A program made the translations under genes and the position numbers. A stretch of 64,000 bases of DNA from Kingdonia uniflora (taxonomy: Eukaryota > Streptophyta > Magnoliopsida > Ranunculales > Circaeasteraceae). The notes below the pieces were generated by a model. That model searched no databases. It was not told the DNA's origin and saw nothing but the letters and a program-made list of their open reading frames with translations. This document shows, in pieces, positions 1 to 11,490 of the stretch; within the stretch, counting starts at the first letter, position 1; every line of letters starts with the position of its first letter. The DNA is taken from the NCBI GenBank assembly GCA_014058105.1, contig JACGCM010002893.1, positions 496,001-560,000 on the forward strand, read 5' to 3'.

Positions 1-207
1 TATAACCATTTCATGGCCATTATCTCTTTTAATGATGAACGTTACAACATAATTTTGATGAGTCTTCATAATGGTTGTGTAACGGTCTGATCCTTCTATT
101 CTGTAACGGCATCTTTAATGATTTCAAGCGATTATGGAGTCGAACTATTTGTACGGAGGTTGATATCAAACCTTCTACGAGGTCGAGGGCAGGAATAAGT
201 CCTTACA
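1..207 (-). mobile_element. Edge of a Tat-type Ty3/gypsy LTR, cut by the window start
   Basis: Read on the minus strand from 207, the sequence begins TGTAAGGACTTATTCC and soon reaches CCTCGACC. This matches the LTR start of the T2 element (minus strand from 59620) and of T1 (27514). The bases from 207 leftward are therefore the U3 end of a related LTR that continues out of the window. Whether it is a solo LTR or the 5' LTR of an element further left cannot be told. No gene lies in it; the short ORF at 75-269 falls across the LTR edge and looks accidental. Confidence 0.6.
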
Positions 208-1419
208 GTACCAACAAAGAAATTATGTATAAATTAATTGTCAAACATCTAAGTATCCTTCAGGTTTGATAACCTCTGTGCAGTCAAAATATGAAGTTTT
301 ATAACCAAACCCTTAGCAGTTAGTAGTTAACCTAAACATCAGTAAAGCAACACACTATATATAACATATTCATAAACTTACAATACAAGTTTCATTTTCC
401 AAATCAAGTATACATTGTTCAACTAAAGGCAATGAAGAACAAGGTTTGGACCCTTTGCATGTAGTTTGATAACAAACACAGCTGGACAGCTCGGTATCAA
501 TACTAGTAAAGTACAAGAATTACCTGGTCGATGTGGACAGAATGTTAACCCTTTTGCCTGCCTTACAATTGCCGGTAATATAATAAAAAATGAGCCTTTG
601 AGTTGCCGTATACGGCTCCGAAGACAATAGGGGTGGCCCTGCTCTAAAGCCATATTTTTTTAACTATTAGAAACATATTCAGACTAATTTGTCAGCATCA
701 TTTGTTATGTATGTTTGCTACAAATGATTGTTAGTTACCGTGTCAAATCATGTGATTTGGTTTGGCAATTATTTGCTGGATTGATTTGTAAAGACTTTGG
801 TTCTACGCTGTTTACCTAATTTGTTGCTTAATCGTGTGAGATACCTAATTCATGCAGTATTGGGGTCTATCACATATGTTATACCTAAATCATTCATGCT
901 ACATCACTAAATACCCATGCATAACGACTTGGGGGGCAGCTGAAAATTCTAGAAAATCTTCAACTACCTAGCATATTTTTAGATAGTTGAAGAATTTCCT
1001 CTATCGTTTTGCCCCAACTCAAGTAAATTTCTGCCTCGCCATAGGATACTTGCTCTTCTTTTTCAATTTTTGATACTTTAAATGAAGGTAGAAAACACAA
1101 ACCTACGGAGCGCAACCGGGATACACTTCTGGAATTTCTCATTCATAGGTATGTATTCCAGTCACAAATTATAAATGTTTATTAATTATGGATTTGTAGG
1201 TGGTAAGATAAGTTTATTAATGCTAGTGTAGATGGCAAGCTGAATACACACCTCTTCGATTGAAGGAAAAATGTAGAATCACATTCACTGCATAATTGAG
1301 CACATTTTAGCTGGTTTAGTATTCTATTAAAGAACACATCTATGATTATTATATATATAATATGGATCCAAAGTCGAGTTATTAATACTCAATGAGATCC
1401 ATCAAAAACACCTACCTCA
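208..1419. other. Stretch without recognisable genes
   Basis: AT-rich sequence between the LTR edge and the hAT transposon. Two short minus-strand ORFs (423-653 and 960-1142) show no motif I recognise and have no supporting splice context. No RNA gene or repeat array was seen. Confidence 0.5.
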
Positions 1420-1427
1420 GTTGGAGC

Positions 1428-1455
1428 TAGGGATGTCAATCCAACCCGAACACGA
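1428..1455 (+). repeat. hAT left terminal inverted repeat
   Basis: Begins TAGGGATGTCAATCC and pairs imperfectly with the right end at 7674-7701. The copies of the target duplication directly outside both ends fix the boundaries. Confidence 0.85.
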
Positions 1456-1689
1456 TAACACGACCCGAACCCAACCTGATATAAATGGGTTTGGGCTCAC
1501 CCTTGGGGGTTTGGGTCATAAACGGGTTGACACGCTAGACACGTTCACGAACCAGGTCGGGTTAGTGTCTCAAATTTTGACCCACGGGTGACCCACTAAC
1601 CCGTTTATTTCTGTAATGTAGTTTAGGTTTAAAGGTTTTTTGGTCTTTTGCCACAGGTATAAATAGTTAACCTAAAGCTTAAAGGTCAA

Positions 1690-2345
1690 AGACCTAAACC
1701 TTGATTTCCTCCTCGCCTCCTCTCTCAGTTTCTCTCAACTGTGGAGAGATCAGTTCACTAATTCACTTCTGTGGAGAGATCACTCATCAATTCACTTCAC
1801 TTCATCAATTCATCAGTTTTGGAGTTGGAGATCAGTCTCAGTTTCTCTCAACGACTGTGGAGTGATCAGTTCACTTCTATGGAGAGATCAGTTCACTAAC
1901 TCACTTCATCAATTCATCGGTCTTGGGGTTGGAGATCAGTCTCATATCATTAGTTCATCACTTCACTAATTCACTTCATCGGTTCATCAATTTATCAGTT
2001 ATCATATCATCGTTTGGAGTTGGAATTGGAGATCAATCTCAGTAGATCAGTCTCATGTCATTAGTTCAACAACAGGACCAGTCGTCTAGCCGACCAGGTT
2101 ACTCTTTCAGTCTTTCTCTCTGTCTTTACTAGCTTACTAGCTTCCACTCTCATGTCATCATATCATAGCTTACTAGCATTCAGTTCAACAACAGGACCAG
2201 TCTTTCTCTCTGTCTTTCAGTCTTTCTTTTTGTATGATATGATTATCTCTTTGAGTCTTTGACTCTTTGTATGATATCTCAGACTCTCAGTATCTCTCTA
2301 TTAAGTCTCAACTCTCAAATCTCAATCAAGTGATTCAAGTCTCAA
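1690..2345 (+). repeat. CT/TCA-rich degenerate repeats in the hAT 5' leader
   Basis: Imperfect units built from 'gtggagagatcagttcac', 'aattcacttcatcaattcatc' and 'gagttggagatcagtctcag' recur many times, then 'cagtctttctctctgtcttt' units. They lie between the left end and the first coding exon, so they probably form leader or promoter sequence of the transposase gene. No ORF is preserved through them. Confidence 0.6.
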
Positions 2346-2960
2346 GTACAGTCAACAAATTTTCAAGTAATCTCTCTATCTTTTGTCTGATTTTATATTT
2401 TTACTCTTTTGTATGATATAAGTATATTTTTAATAAATTTTTGTTGTGTATATAAGTGTATTCTTGTATGTGAAATTGTGAATGAAATGAATACTTGTAA
2501 CTTCTAAGCTTGTGAGCATTGGGCAGCAGTTGCATGTTTGATGTTTCACTCTTTTGATGTTTTACTCTTTTATGCACTATCAATTATGTGTGATACTCTT
2601 TTTGTGGAAGCTACATTCCTTTGGTGATAAAAAATGCAATGAGGCTTTCTTTAACAAAAAAAATGCAGTTTTCAATGTCCAAAAAATATAACTTTCATAA
2701 AAAAGAATATGTGCAATTGCTAATGCCAAAATATTAGGCTTCAACAAAAGAGCTGCACATGAATTTGTTGATTGCTGTCACTCTGCAATGAAACATTTAC
2801 TTAGAAATCAATTTATGATACAATGTACAAGAAGAATAGATTGAGCTCATGAAAAAAATTATCTAAACAGAAATTTATCAAATTTCTAAAATTTGGTTAG
2901 TGATTTGGTGATCTCTGTTAGTTAAATGTTAATTTGGTTATTTTTAGGCTTTTTGCAAAA

Positions 2961-3152
2961 ATGGCACAAGTTGGACCTCCTTGCACTTGTGAGGCTAGAT
3001 ACATGAAGCGTTATAGGGCTAACACTAAGAATAACAATGGTCATTATTTTTATCGTTGTCCCCAATTCAAAAACCAATGCAAGTCATTTATATAGAAGGA
3101 TGTTCTTGTTGGGGGCCCTAGGGCAGGAGACCTAGGACAAGGGGGAGAATAA
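2961..3152 (+). pseudogene. GRF-type zinc-finger exon inside the hAT element
   Basis: An ATG-started reading frame encodes about 63 residues with an ordered CxC...(F)YxCPxx...C pattern: C8 and C10, the HYFYRCP block at about residues 28-34, and C40 followed by KSFI. This is the layout of a GRF zinc finger, a nucleic-acid-binding fold. The codon after CKSFI is a stop where family members usually carry Trp, so a single base change probably broke it. It lies about 310 bases upstream of the BED-finger exon, with an intron-like gap ending in a pyrimidine tract plus TAG at 3461-3463. Whether it was joined to the transposase by splicing or is a separate protein is not shown by the sequence. Confidence 0.55.
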
Positions 3153-3463
3153 GTTGATGAATATAAACAAGTTAAGATTATGAGACCTAGGATTAGGGGC
3201 AATTATCTCACCTATACTTTTATTGGATGTAACCTTGTATGTGCTTTGTTTATTTGGGCAACACTTCTAATTGTAATTGCATTACTCTTAGCTAAGTGAT
3301 TTATAATTGTAATTATTTTTATTAGACTTGGAAGTAATTTGTAATGGCGTTTGCCTTAACATCTACTAATAAATTAGAAGTTAATTTTTACATTATGAGT
3401 TGTTTATTTTTTTTGTCATACTCGATAATTATTTATAATTTTAAATCTAATTTTTTTTTCTAG

Positions 3464-6400
3464 ATGGATCTAATTGTTGAGTTAGATAATGATAATGACA
3501 TCAACATTGATCTTGATGGAGATGATATGGAGATGGAGGGGATTGATGGCTCATTGTCAGGGGCTAGAACTGGAGATGAAAGTGTTGGCACACTTGCTAG
3601 GAAACCTGGTAATCGTAAGTGAAAACTAACTTCTCATGTTTGGGCTATTTTTGAAATCTTCATTGGTAAGGATAAGAAAGAAAGGGCTAAGTGTAAGAAA
3701 TGTGGTATCATTTATTTGTCTGCTAGTTCACATGGGACTGACAATCTTTCTCGCCATCTTAAAACATGTGAGAAGACTACAACACGTGATTTGGGACAAA
3801 TGTTTTTGTCTCAATCCGAGTCTTTCATGTCTTTGAGGGCGGTAAAGTTTGACCCTTATATTTTTTGTGAGATGTTGAATCTAGCAATAATTAGGCATCA
3901 ACTCTCTTTCAAGTTTGTAGAGTATGAGGGGATTCATGATGCCTTTACTTATGCGGCATTTGCTAATAGGGAGTTGAAGCTAGTGTCTAAAAATACATCT
4001 AGGGCAGATGTTATCAAGATTTATGAAAGGAAGAGAAAGAAGGTTATAACTGTGTTGCGTGAAGTAGTGGGAAGAATTAGTCTAACATCTGATTTATGAA
4101 GTTCTATTATAATGGATGGCTTTATTTCAATTACAGCACATTTTGTGAATTCTGATTGGACTTTAAAGAAGAAGATTCTTAGTTTTCCTTATATGCCATC
4201 TCCTCACACCGGATTCACCATATGTGAGAAAATTTACACTTTACTTTATGATTGAGGCATTGAGAAGAAACTCTTTTCTATTACGTTAGATAATGCTTCG
4301 TCTAATGATGTCTTTGTTGAGATGCTTAAGAGTAAATTAAAATTGAGTAATTCTTTATTGTTCGATGGAGAGTTTTTTCATGCAAGGTGTTGTGCTCATG
4401 TGATAAATCTAATTGTGCAAGAGGGTTTGAAGGAGATTGATGTCTCGGTTGGTAAAGTTTGGGAGAGTGTGGAGTATTTTAGGGGTTCTCAACGTAGGAA
4501 ATAAATTTTTCGGGATTGTGTTAGGCAAGCGTCATTACCGTTTAATAAGGGTTTGATGCAAGATATACCAACTCGTTGGAACTCCACTTACATGATGCTT
4601 GATAGTGCTCTTTTCTACCGAAAGGCTTTTACTCATTTGGAGTTGAGTGATTCTAACTACAAGTGTTGCTCTTCCGAGGATGAATGGGATAGAGTTGGGA
4701 AGATATGCGAGTTTTTGAAGTTATTTTACAATGTGACATGTTTTTTCTCTGGGACAAAGTACTCCACTTCAAATTTATATTTTCCTCAAGTTTATTCGGC
4801 TCAACATCATATTTCAAAGGTTATGAAGGGTAGGGATGAGTTTATGAAATCCATGGCATCGTAAATGAAGATTATGTTTGATAAATATTGGTCAAAGCAT
4901 AACCTTATATTTGTTGTGGCTTGCATCTTAGATCCTAGGTACAAACTGGCTTTTGTAGAGTTTGCTTACAATGAGATATATGGGCTGGAAAATTAAGAAT
5001 TTAAAAACTTCAAGGAGAACTTAAATCAACTTTTTAACATCTATGTGGCTTTGTATTCCAAGGGAACTCCTTCTAGTTCCAAGCCAACTCCTAATTCAAG
5101 TTCTTATTCCATGAAGTCAAATTTGGACATGGAAGTTATGCAGGTATTATTAATTTATTATGCCTTTTGCTTTTAAATTTAATACTTTAGTCTATAATCT
5201 GTGATTTTGTATGAGACTATGAGTATGACTGTAATTTGTTACTCTGTAGTCTGCATTTGTATGACTGTAATCTGTACAGCTGTACTAATATGAATCTGTA
5301 AAGTCTGTAATAGCATGCCTAGCTTAGCTCTAATCTATATTCTATAGTCTCTATAATCTGTGATTCTATGACTATAATTTGTGATTTTGTTATAGATATT
5401 TGCCATGTATGAGACTGTATGACTATATGAGACTGTATGAGACTGTATGACTGTAAAGTGTAAAGTCTGCAATAACATATTACTATATTAGCATGCCTTT
5501 AATGTCTAATCAATATCCTATAGTCTCTATAATCTGTGATTCTGTATGAGACTGTATGACTATAATTTGTGATTGTGTTATAGATATTTGCCATGTATGA
5601 GACTGTATGACTGTATAAGACTGTATGACTATAAAGTGTAAAGTCTGTAATAGCATATTACTATATTAGCATGCCTCTAATGTCTAATCTATATTCTAAT
5701 CTATAGGCTATATAATTTGTATAAGTATGACTTAGTAGATATATTTACCATGCCTCTATGTCTAATGTCTAATCTGTGATTCTTTATGAGTATGACACTA
5801 TGACTTAGTAGATATTTTATATTTGCCATGCCTAATGCCTCTAATGTCTAATGTCTAATTTATGATTTTGTATAAGTAATTGAGTATGACTTAGTAGATA
5901 TTTGCCATGCCTCTAATGTCAAATGTCTAATCTGTGAAGACTGTGATTCTGTATGAGTATGTAACTATGCATGACTTAGTAGATATTTGTCATGTCTCTA
6001 ATGTCTAATGTCTAATCTGTAATAGCATTTTGACTTAGTAGATATTCTGTAATAGCATTTTGTATGAGTATGACTTAGTAGATATTCTGTAATAGCAATA
6101 TAGCATGTCTCTAATGTCTAATCTATATTGCTAAGTTGATATATTTGCCATGAATTTGCCATATTTGCCATGAATTAGTAGATATTGTTAAGTTTATATC
6201 ATTTTAAGCATTTAAGATGTTTGACGAGAGTGAGCATGCCCTAGTGAAGTCTCAGCTACAACAATATCTGGAGGAGCCTAAGTTTAGCTTAAGCGGGGAT
6301 TTCGATATATTTTCCTTTTGGAAGTCATACCAATTTAGATATCCCGAGCTTGCTTTGATGGCTCGTGATGTATTGGCCATCCCGATATCCACTGTAGCTT

Positions 6401-6537
6401 CTGAGTCTGCTTTTAGCATTGGTGGAAGAGTTATAGATCCATTCTGTAGTGCTTTAAAGCCTGTGTGTGCCGAGGCTATAGTTTGTACCCGTGATTGGTT
6501 ATATCAGAGAGCGAGAGGTGATCTCATTTTACATTGA
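3464..6537 (+). pseudogene. hAT transposase (BED finger to dimerisation domain), broken
   Basis: The main exon runs from ATG 3464 to 5143 in one frame and ends at a GT donor. An intron of 1073 bases (5144-6216, AG acceptor) joins in phase to a last domain at 6217-6537. An acidic N-terminus comes first. A BED zinc finger follows, with the CKKCG and SRHLKTC motifs (about 3690-3775). The RNase H-fold catalytic body comes next, with the RCCAHVINL motif near 4385 and the DIPTRWNST motif near 4561. The last exon holds the SESAFSIGGRV dimerisation motif typical of hAT proteins. In-frame stops occur near 3620, 4097, 4252, 4502, 4863 and 4996. A small further exon may lie at about 6632-6713, adding an acidic tail. 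The gene once cut and pasted the element; this copy is dead. Confidence 0.85.
5144..6216 (+). repeat. hAT transposase intron filled with short degenerate repeats
   Basis: Two copies of a block of about 180 bases start near 5342 and 5520 ('tctctataatctgtgattct', 'gagactgtatgac', 'gcatattactatattagcat'). From about 5700 to 6200 shorter units follow ('gacttagtagatat', 'gcctctaatgtctaa', 'tttgccatg'). GT at 5144 and AG at 6215-6216 keep the exons in phase 0, which supports its being an intron that grew by slippage or unequal exchange. Confidence 0.7.
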
Positions 6538-7673
6538 TTTTATGTATTCTTTTGTTGCATTTTAATAATCGTTGTTTATTTGAGAGTGATCTCATAATCT
6601 CATTACTTACTTTATAAATAAATTTTGTAAGGGATTCAAATGTTGATGATGTTGTAGAATCGGCTATAGAGGAGCTTGGTGAAGAGTTGTCACTTCTGGA
6701 TGTTGGTAACTAAGTCTACAGACTCTACACTCTATAGAGGAGTGAGCTTGATTCAAATGTTTTATTTAATTATAAAGTCATAAGTCTACACTCTACATAT
6801 ATTAATATATATAACATTATGATTTATGAGTCTATGACTGTGTATATAAAACATAAAAGAGCATCACTGGAAGTCTGGATTTGGAACTCCAAATATAAAT
6901 ATCACATTTAGAGTGCATATAATTTTATGACCTAGTCCTATTTAATTTTGTGTTCTAAATATTTTATTTGATATGTATATACTGTATAGGACAAAATGCT
7001 CATGGAGTTGCTAGTGACGACGTGGATGAATCGCCGGAGAGTGCAAGTAATGGCTGCAATGAACCAAGTGGAAGTGGTGTTTGAACTTTGAATTGACTGT
7101 TTCAGTTTGTGTAAGTAATGAACTAATGATAGTATTAGTAATGAATGCTTGGCAGCTTGAGACTTGAGTAGTTGAGATGATGATACACTGTGAAGTATGA
7201 ATCTATGAACTATGATGAACAAATGTCAAGTATGAATACTATGCAGTAGAACTGTAGAAGACTAGAAGTAGTATGAATGCATCATACACTTGTCACTATG
7301 GTGTTTGACACTTTGACTGTTTGTGACTTTCTGAATTTATGACTATATGTCTATGACTATGTATTGTCTATGTCTTTGTAATTTCTATATGAATTTCTGA
7401 ATTCATTTCTGTCTTTTTTGATGACTGATAAAGTGATAAGTGATAATGATATAATCAATATTGTCTTTTCTGAAATTATGAACTATGAGAATTCTTGATA
7501 GTCGAGTTTACCTGGGTTGCCAGGTTTTCATGTTGACCCGATAGTTTCGTTGGTCTAATGGGTGGGGTCGTGTCAACCCGATAATTTGCAGGTCGAATCC
7601 GGGTCAATTTTTTTAACCTGTTTAGTAAACAGTTCGGGTTCGGGTTGGCTCTTTATTGACCCGAACCCGTGAC

Positions 7674-7701
7674 GACCCGACCCGACCCATTGTCAGCCCT
7701 A
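7674..7701 (-). repeat. hAT right terminal inverted repeat
   Basis: Minus-strand reading begins TAGGGCTGACAATGG, followed by several GGGTC/CGGGTT units. It is the partner of the left end at 1428. Confidence 0.85.
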
Positions 7702-7709
7702 GTTGGAGC

Positions 7710-9254
7710 CTGAGAAATTTTTGTAGTTCATTTTAGTCTTAAAAGTAGGTGCAAGGTCATCGGAGCTTAAATACTCCGTACATACATTATTCGTGTACCC
7801 TTACACATATTTCATATATTTTAATTACAGAAATCTGTAAGTACATATAATTGATCATCAACTGAAAAAACAAACAAAAAAACATAAACCTAACACTTAA
7901 AAAAATTGTTTACCAGAGGTGCACCGGGTTCATAACTTGTCACCATTCGCGCAACTACTCCCCTAGGGCACGTTACAAACCCCATATTCCACACGTACTG
8001 TTTAAGTCAAGATAATTCCTTGTGCGTGGCAATGGCAACATGATTTATTCCAACTCATTGTGCGGCTCTCTACTGAAAACAGAGAGGCCAGAGTCCTGAA
8101 AACTACCCCAAACTAATTAACACGACTTTAATAAAATTGATCATCAGCTGAAGAAAATGCAGAAACCTACAAGGAAAAGATGAACACCTTCCACTTGAGA
8201 GTTGACAATGGCAACATGATCAATTTTTATTGTGGTAGGGCTCTCGACTGAATAAAGAGAAGCCTGTCCTGAAACAACATGACATCGATATAATGGGTCA
8301 TAAGCTGAAAAAAAATAAAAAAAATACATACACCTATAAGAAAAACTGCACCACCTTGCACTTAGACTTGACAATGTCAACATATGATTTATTTTTATCG
8401 TTGTACGGCTCTTCGACTGACTATAGAGAGGCCAATCCTGAAAACTAAATCAATATGACATCGATACAATTGGTCATCAGCTGAAAAAATATACATAACT
8501 GAAAGGAAACCTAAACGCCTTGCACACAAGAGTTGACTGGCAACATGATCTTATTTTTATCGTTATTCAACTCCTGAAAATTACCTCAAAGTAGCTAACA
8601 TATATCTGAAAACTTAATTTTTGGGGTAGGCAGGCCGGAGGCTGAGTTGCCTATGTTCAAAGAACTCTGTACTTTTCAAAAGATCTGGATCAAGAAATTC
8701 TCCAAACCTAACTCACACTATTGGGTTGCTGATACTAGCCTATCCAAACTTGTTAAGCGGAAAAATGCTTAAGGATTTAACAGATTAGTACTCGCTGAAA
8801 CTACCCAAGACTAACTCACATGAATACCAATGTTCAGGAAAAACCGAATTCTGATTAGTAGAAATGGAATGATATGTTACAAAACTCAAATCTCAGTTCA
8901 ACAGCTTAACCATCAATTCCAGAATGGATATTGGACTATATATTTTCCTTTAACATAAGCCCTAACAATGATACATAAACACACGAACCCGACCAACAAA
9001 GTCCATAGACAAACAAGAAATATTTTCTTTAATTTAACAAAGCTATCAAAAAGCACTATTATCTAGTTTCTTTCTCAATCTCAGCTTCACCAAGTTATCA
9101 GAGTCTGACTTTTCGCCTCGACATCGAAATGTCCAAAAGTAGTTTTTTCAGACCTTCTCATCTATGATCATTTGCATTTACTAGATGGATTTATTGCAAC
9201 TGATCCTTGTTAAACAATCTAGATAAGGATGCGCTAGCTGTTTAAATATTATTT
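7710..9254. repeat. Non-coding stretch with about four degenerate repeats
   Basis: Between the hAT and copia-1 no gene is visible. Units beginning 'ttggtcatcagctgaaaaaa' and carrying 'gttgac(aa)tggcaacatgat', 'tttttatcgttgt' and 'ctcctgaaaactacc' occur around 7850, 8138, 8294 and 8470. Spacing is uneven (about 290, 156 and 176 bases), so this is an old, decayed tandem array of unknown origin. From about 8640 to 9254 nothing further was recognised. Confidence 0.5.
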
Positions 9255-9918
9255 ATCTGGGGTTGGACTCATAGTCGTTCGAACGGGCCTTATGGTTGTT
9301 CGAACGAGAGTCAATTGTTTGCCTAAAAACTAACCAGCTATAAATCTTTTATTGGAGGCTCATGGTCGTTCGAACGAGAATCAATTTTTCGCCTAAACAC
9401 TGACCAAGCTACAAATCTTTTGTTGGAGGCTCATGGTCGTTCGAATGGGCCTCATGGTCGTTCAAACGAGACTCAATTTTTTGCCTAAAAACTGACCAAA
9501 CAACAAACTTCGTTTGAATTGCTTGAATCCGTTCAAACGAGACTCATAGTCTTTCAAACGACGATACAAAAATTTGTTTTGAGAGGTCGTTTAGACCATT
9601 GGTTTTGCCTCGTGATCCATGTTTGATGTAATAAGTCTCCAAAGTATATAAGGGAGACTTTGGGTATTTGGTAGCCACCATTGGTGAGATCTTTGTGTGA
9701 GGAATTTCTTGAAAGAAAACCTCAAATTGGTTTGAGATTGTAACCTTGAATCTTTGAATAAAACTCTCTCTCTCTCTCTCTCTCTCTCTTGTGTGTGGAC
9801 GTAGGCAATTTGCCGAACCACCTTAAATGTATTCTCTTGTAATTGTATTTATTATTTTAGCTTGTTTGTGCTCTAATCAAATCGAATCGAAGTTCGGTTT
9901 CCGCGGCGATGCTCAACA
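9255..9918 (+). repeat. copia-1 5' LTR
   Basis: The upstream half contains about three tandem units of roughly 70 bases, each with a TTCGAA palindrome (CGTTCGAACG) and 'tttttgcctaaaaactgacc'. A likely TATA box (TATATAAGG, 9645-9653) lies about 270 bases before the LTR end. An AATAAA signal (9757) precedes a CT run at 9764-9789. The end GCTCAACA at 9911-9918 is followed directly by the primer site. Confidence 0.8.
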
Positions 9919-9920
9919 AT

Positions 9921-9932
9921 TGGTATCAGGGC
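9921..9932 (+). other. copia-1 primer-binding site (initiator tRNA-Met type)
   Basis: TGGTATCAGGGC begins two bases after the LTR end. It matches the usual TGGTATCAGAGC pairing with initiator tRNA-Met, except for A-to-G in the AGAGC part. Confidence 0.8.
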
Positions 9933-10236
9933 AAGGTTGTATCCTCGGTGGTTCTCAGAATTTAGGTAACGTTGACTTATCTCGATTTCGTTTGGTTTTC
10001 AATTTCGATTAGTGTATAAAAATTGGGGAACAATGGTAGAAGGAGATAAACCTAGTTTTTCGACGGTGTCTAAACGGAATAACACTACGGTGATATTTAA
10101 CAATGCAAAAATCGAGGTTAAGAAATTCAATGACACAAATAACTTCGGCATGTGGCGATGTGAGGTTATTGGTGTGCTTAGTCAGCAAGATTTAGATGAG
10201 GTGTTGGAAAACAAACTGGATGAGGTAGATGAGAGT

Positions 10237-11490
10237 TGATAAGAGACTTTTAGGGCCCCTCTAGCAAAATACCCGCTCAAAGTACTGTTGTCGAATTGTA
10301 GCACATATGAGTGGGATCGAATCCACAAGGTGGTTTGGGAAAACAAATACTTTCTACGCCGAATTATGATTTTATAAGAGATAAATCTAAAAGGAAGAAA
10401 TAAAAGCTAATTATAAAACTTAATGAGAGAGAGAGAGAGCTAAGGTTAGAACTTGACTTCTACCTTTCAAAGCATTAATCGATATATAAATAGATCTTAA
10501 TATCTCCATCCACCATATGTTTGTGTTAAGATACATACGATGTTTTAAAATAAACCACTAAATCTATGGTCAAACATTTACTGGTTATGCCTTCAAGTGA
10601 TTGTGAAGAGTGTCTTAGAGAATTATCAACTCAACCGTGGCTAAGCTTAAGTGAGTTCTCTATTGTTTCCTCTTTTGTAGATCTCCAAATCAAGTCTACG
10701 GTTAGTAGCACTTATTTGTATCCAAAATTATCGTACACCAAACCAAAGCTATGGATAAGCCTTCGATAGGATGTACTAACTTATTAATCATAGAGTACTA
10801 AGAGAAAAAAATAAAATTAAACCTAATTAACACCAAGTATTGCTCATCCAAGAAGAGGCCTCATCCTAGCCTTAGCTAAAAAATTAGCCGCTCATCTCGG
10901 ACTTCATCGCATTAACACTAATGAAGATATTAATAAAAAATAAACTAAAGAGAAGAAGAAAAAGATTAACTTTATTCACTATTTCCTTCCAATATGAGAT
11001 GCCTCAATTACAATGGGGAAGGGTTCCTTCTCCTATAAAAGGAACCCAAATCTTTAATAATATTGCACATATCTAGAATATTATAATATATATTATTACA
11101 ATCAATCACTAAGATATATGAGAATATCTTCATATCATTTCCTTGTTGAGTGTAAAAATCCTCTAACCAAGGAAATACTTGAGTATATCTTTGTTGTAGA
11201 ATATCTTCTCAATATAATTCTTGGATCTTGAATGCAATCTCTCTTGTATTATACTCCAAATATATTTATGTATATATTTCTTCAATCTTGAAACCAAATA
11301 TATTGTGTCTGACTTTTTGTGCTATAAAATGCTGGAGACACTTTTACTTGACTTTAAGAGCTTGGTTTCAAATATCCATCTCCAATAGTTACAATCAAAC
11401 AAACGCGCATAAGTACCCAAAATTAAATATAATAGACGACTAAAATACTAGTTTGGGTATATTAAAAATATCATAATTACGCGTTCATCA
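10237..11490. mobile_element. Insertion with TG...CA ends in copia-1 gag, probably a solo LTR
   Basis: The gag frame is continuous if 10237-11490 is removed (…DES | VWKKMNK…). The insert begins TGATAAGAGAC and ends TTCATCA. It is flanked by AGAGT (10232-10236) and ATAGT (11491-11495), a 5-bp target duplication with one mismatch. TG...CA ends with 5-bp duplications suggest an LTR without an internal region. At 1254 bases it has no ORF with a recognisable domain; the 67-residue ORF at 10566 looks accidental. A non-LTR element with 3-bp duplications remains possible. Confidence 0.55.

Larger units (their letters stand above)
1428..7701 (+). mobile_element. hAT-superfamily DNA transposon, full length, with 8-bp target duplications
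   Basis: The element starts TAGGGATGTCAATCC and ends with the near inverse (on the minus strand TAGGGCTGACAATGG). It is flanked by perfect 8-bp direct repeats GTTGGAGC at 1420-1427 and 7702-7709, the hAT signature. The subterminal zones are rich in AACCCGAACC-type motifs in both orientations, as expected for transposase-binding repeats. Inside, on the plus strand, lie a GRF-type zinc-finger exon, a BED zinc finger, a transposase body and a C-terminal dimerisation domain. At least six in-frame stops interrupt the transposase, so this copy is not autonomous, though its ends look intact. Confidence 0.9.

Noticed and set aside
423..653. 76-codon minus-strand ORF
   Set aside because: No motif, no splice context and low complexity of evidence; listed only as unexplained sequence.
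960..1142. 60-codon minus-strand ORF resembling an exon
   Set aside because: Reads like normal protein but shows no domain I recognise and no neighbouring exons, so it is not called.
9921..9932. tRNA-like matches at the primer sites
   Set aside because: Only the short tRNA 3' complement is present; no cloverleaf, so they are primer-binding sites and not tRNA genes.
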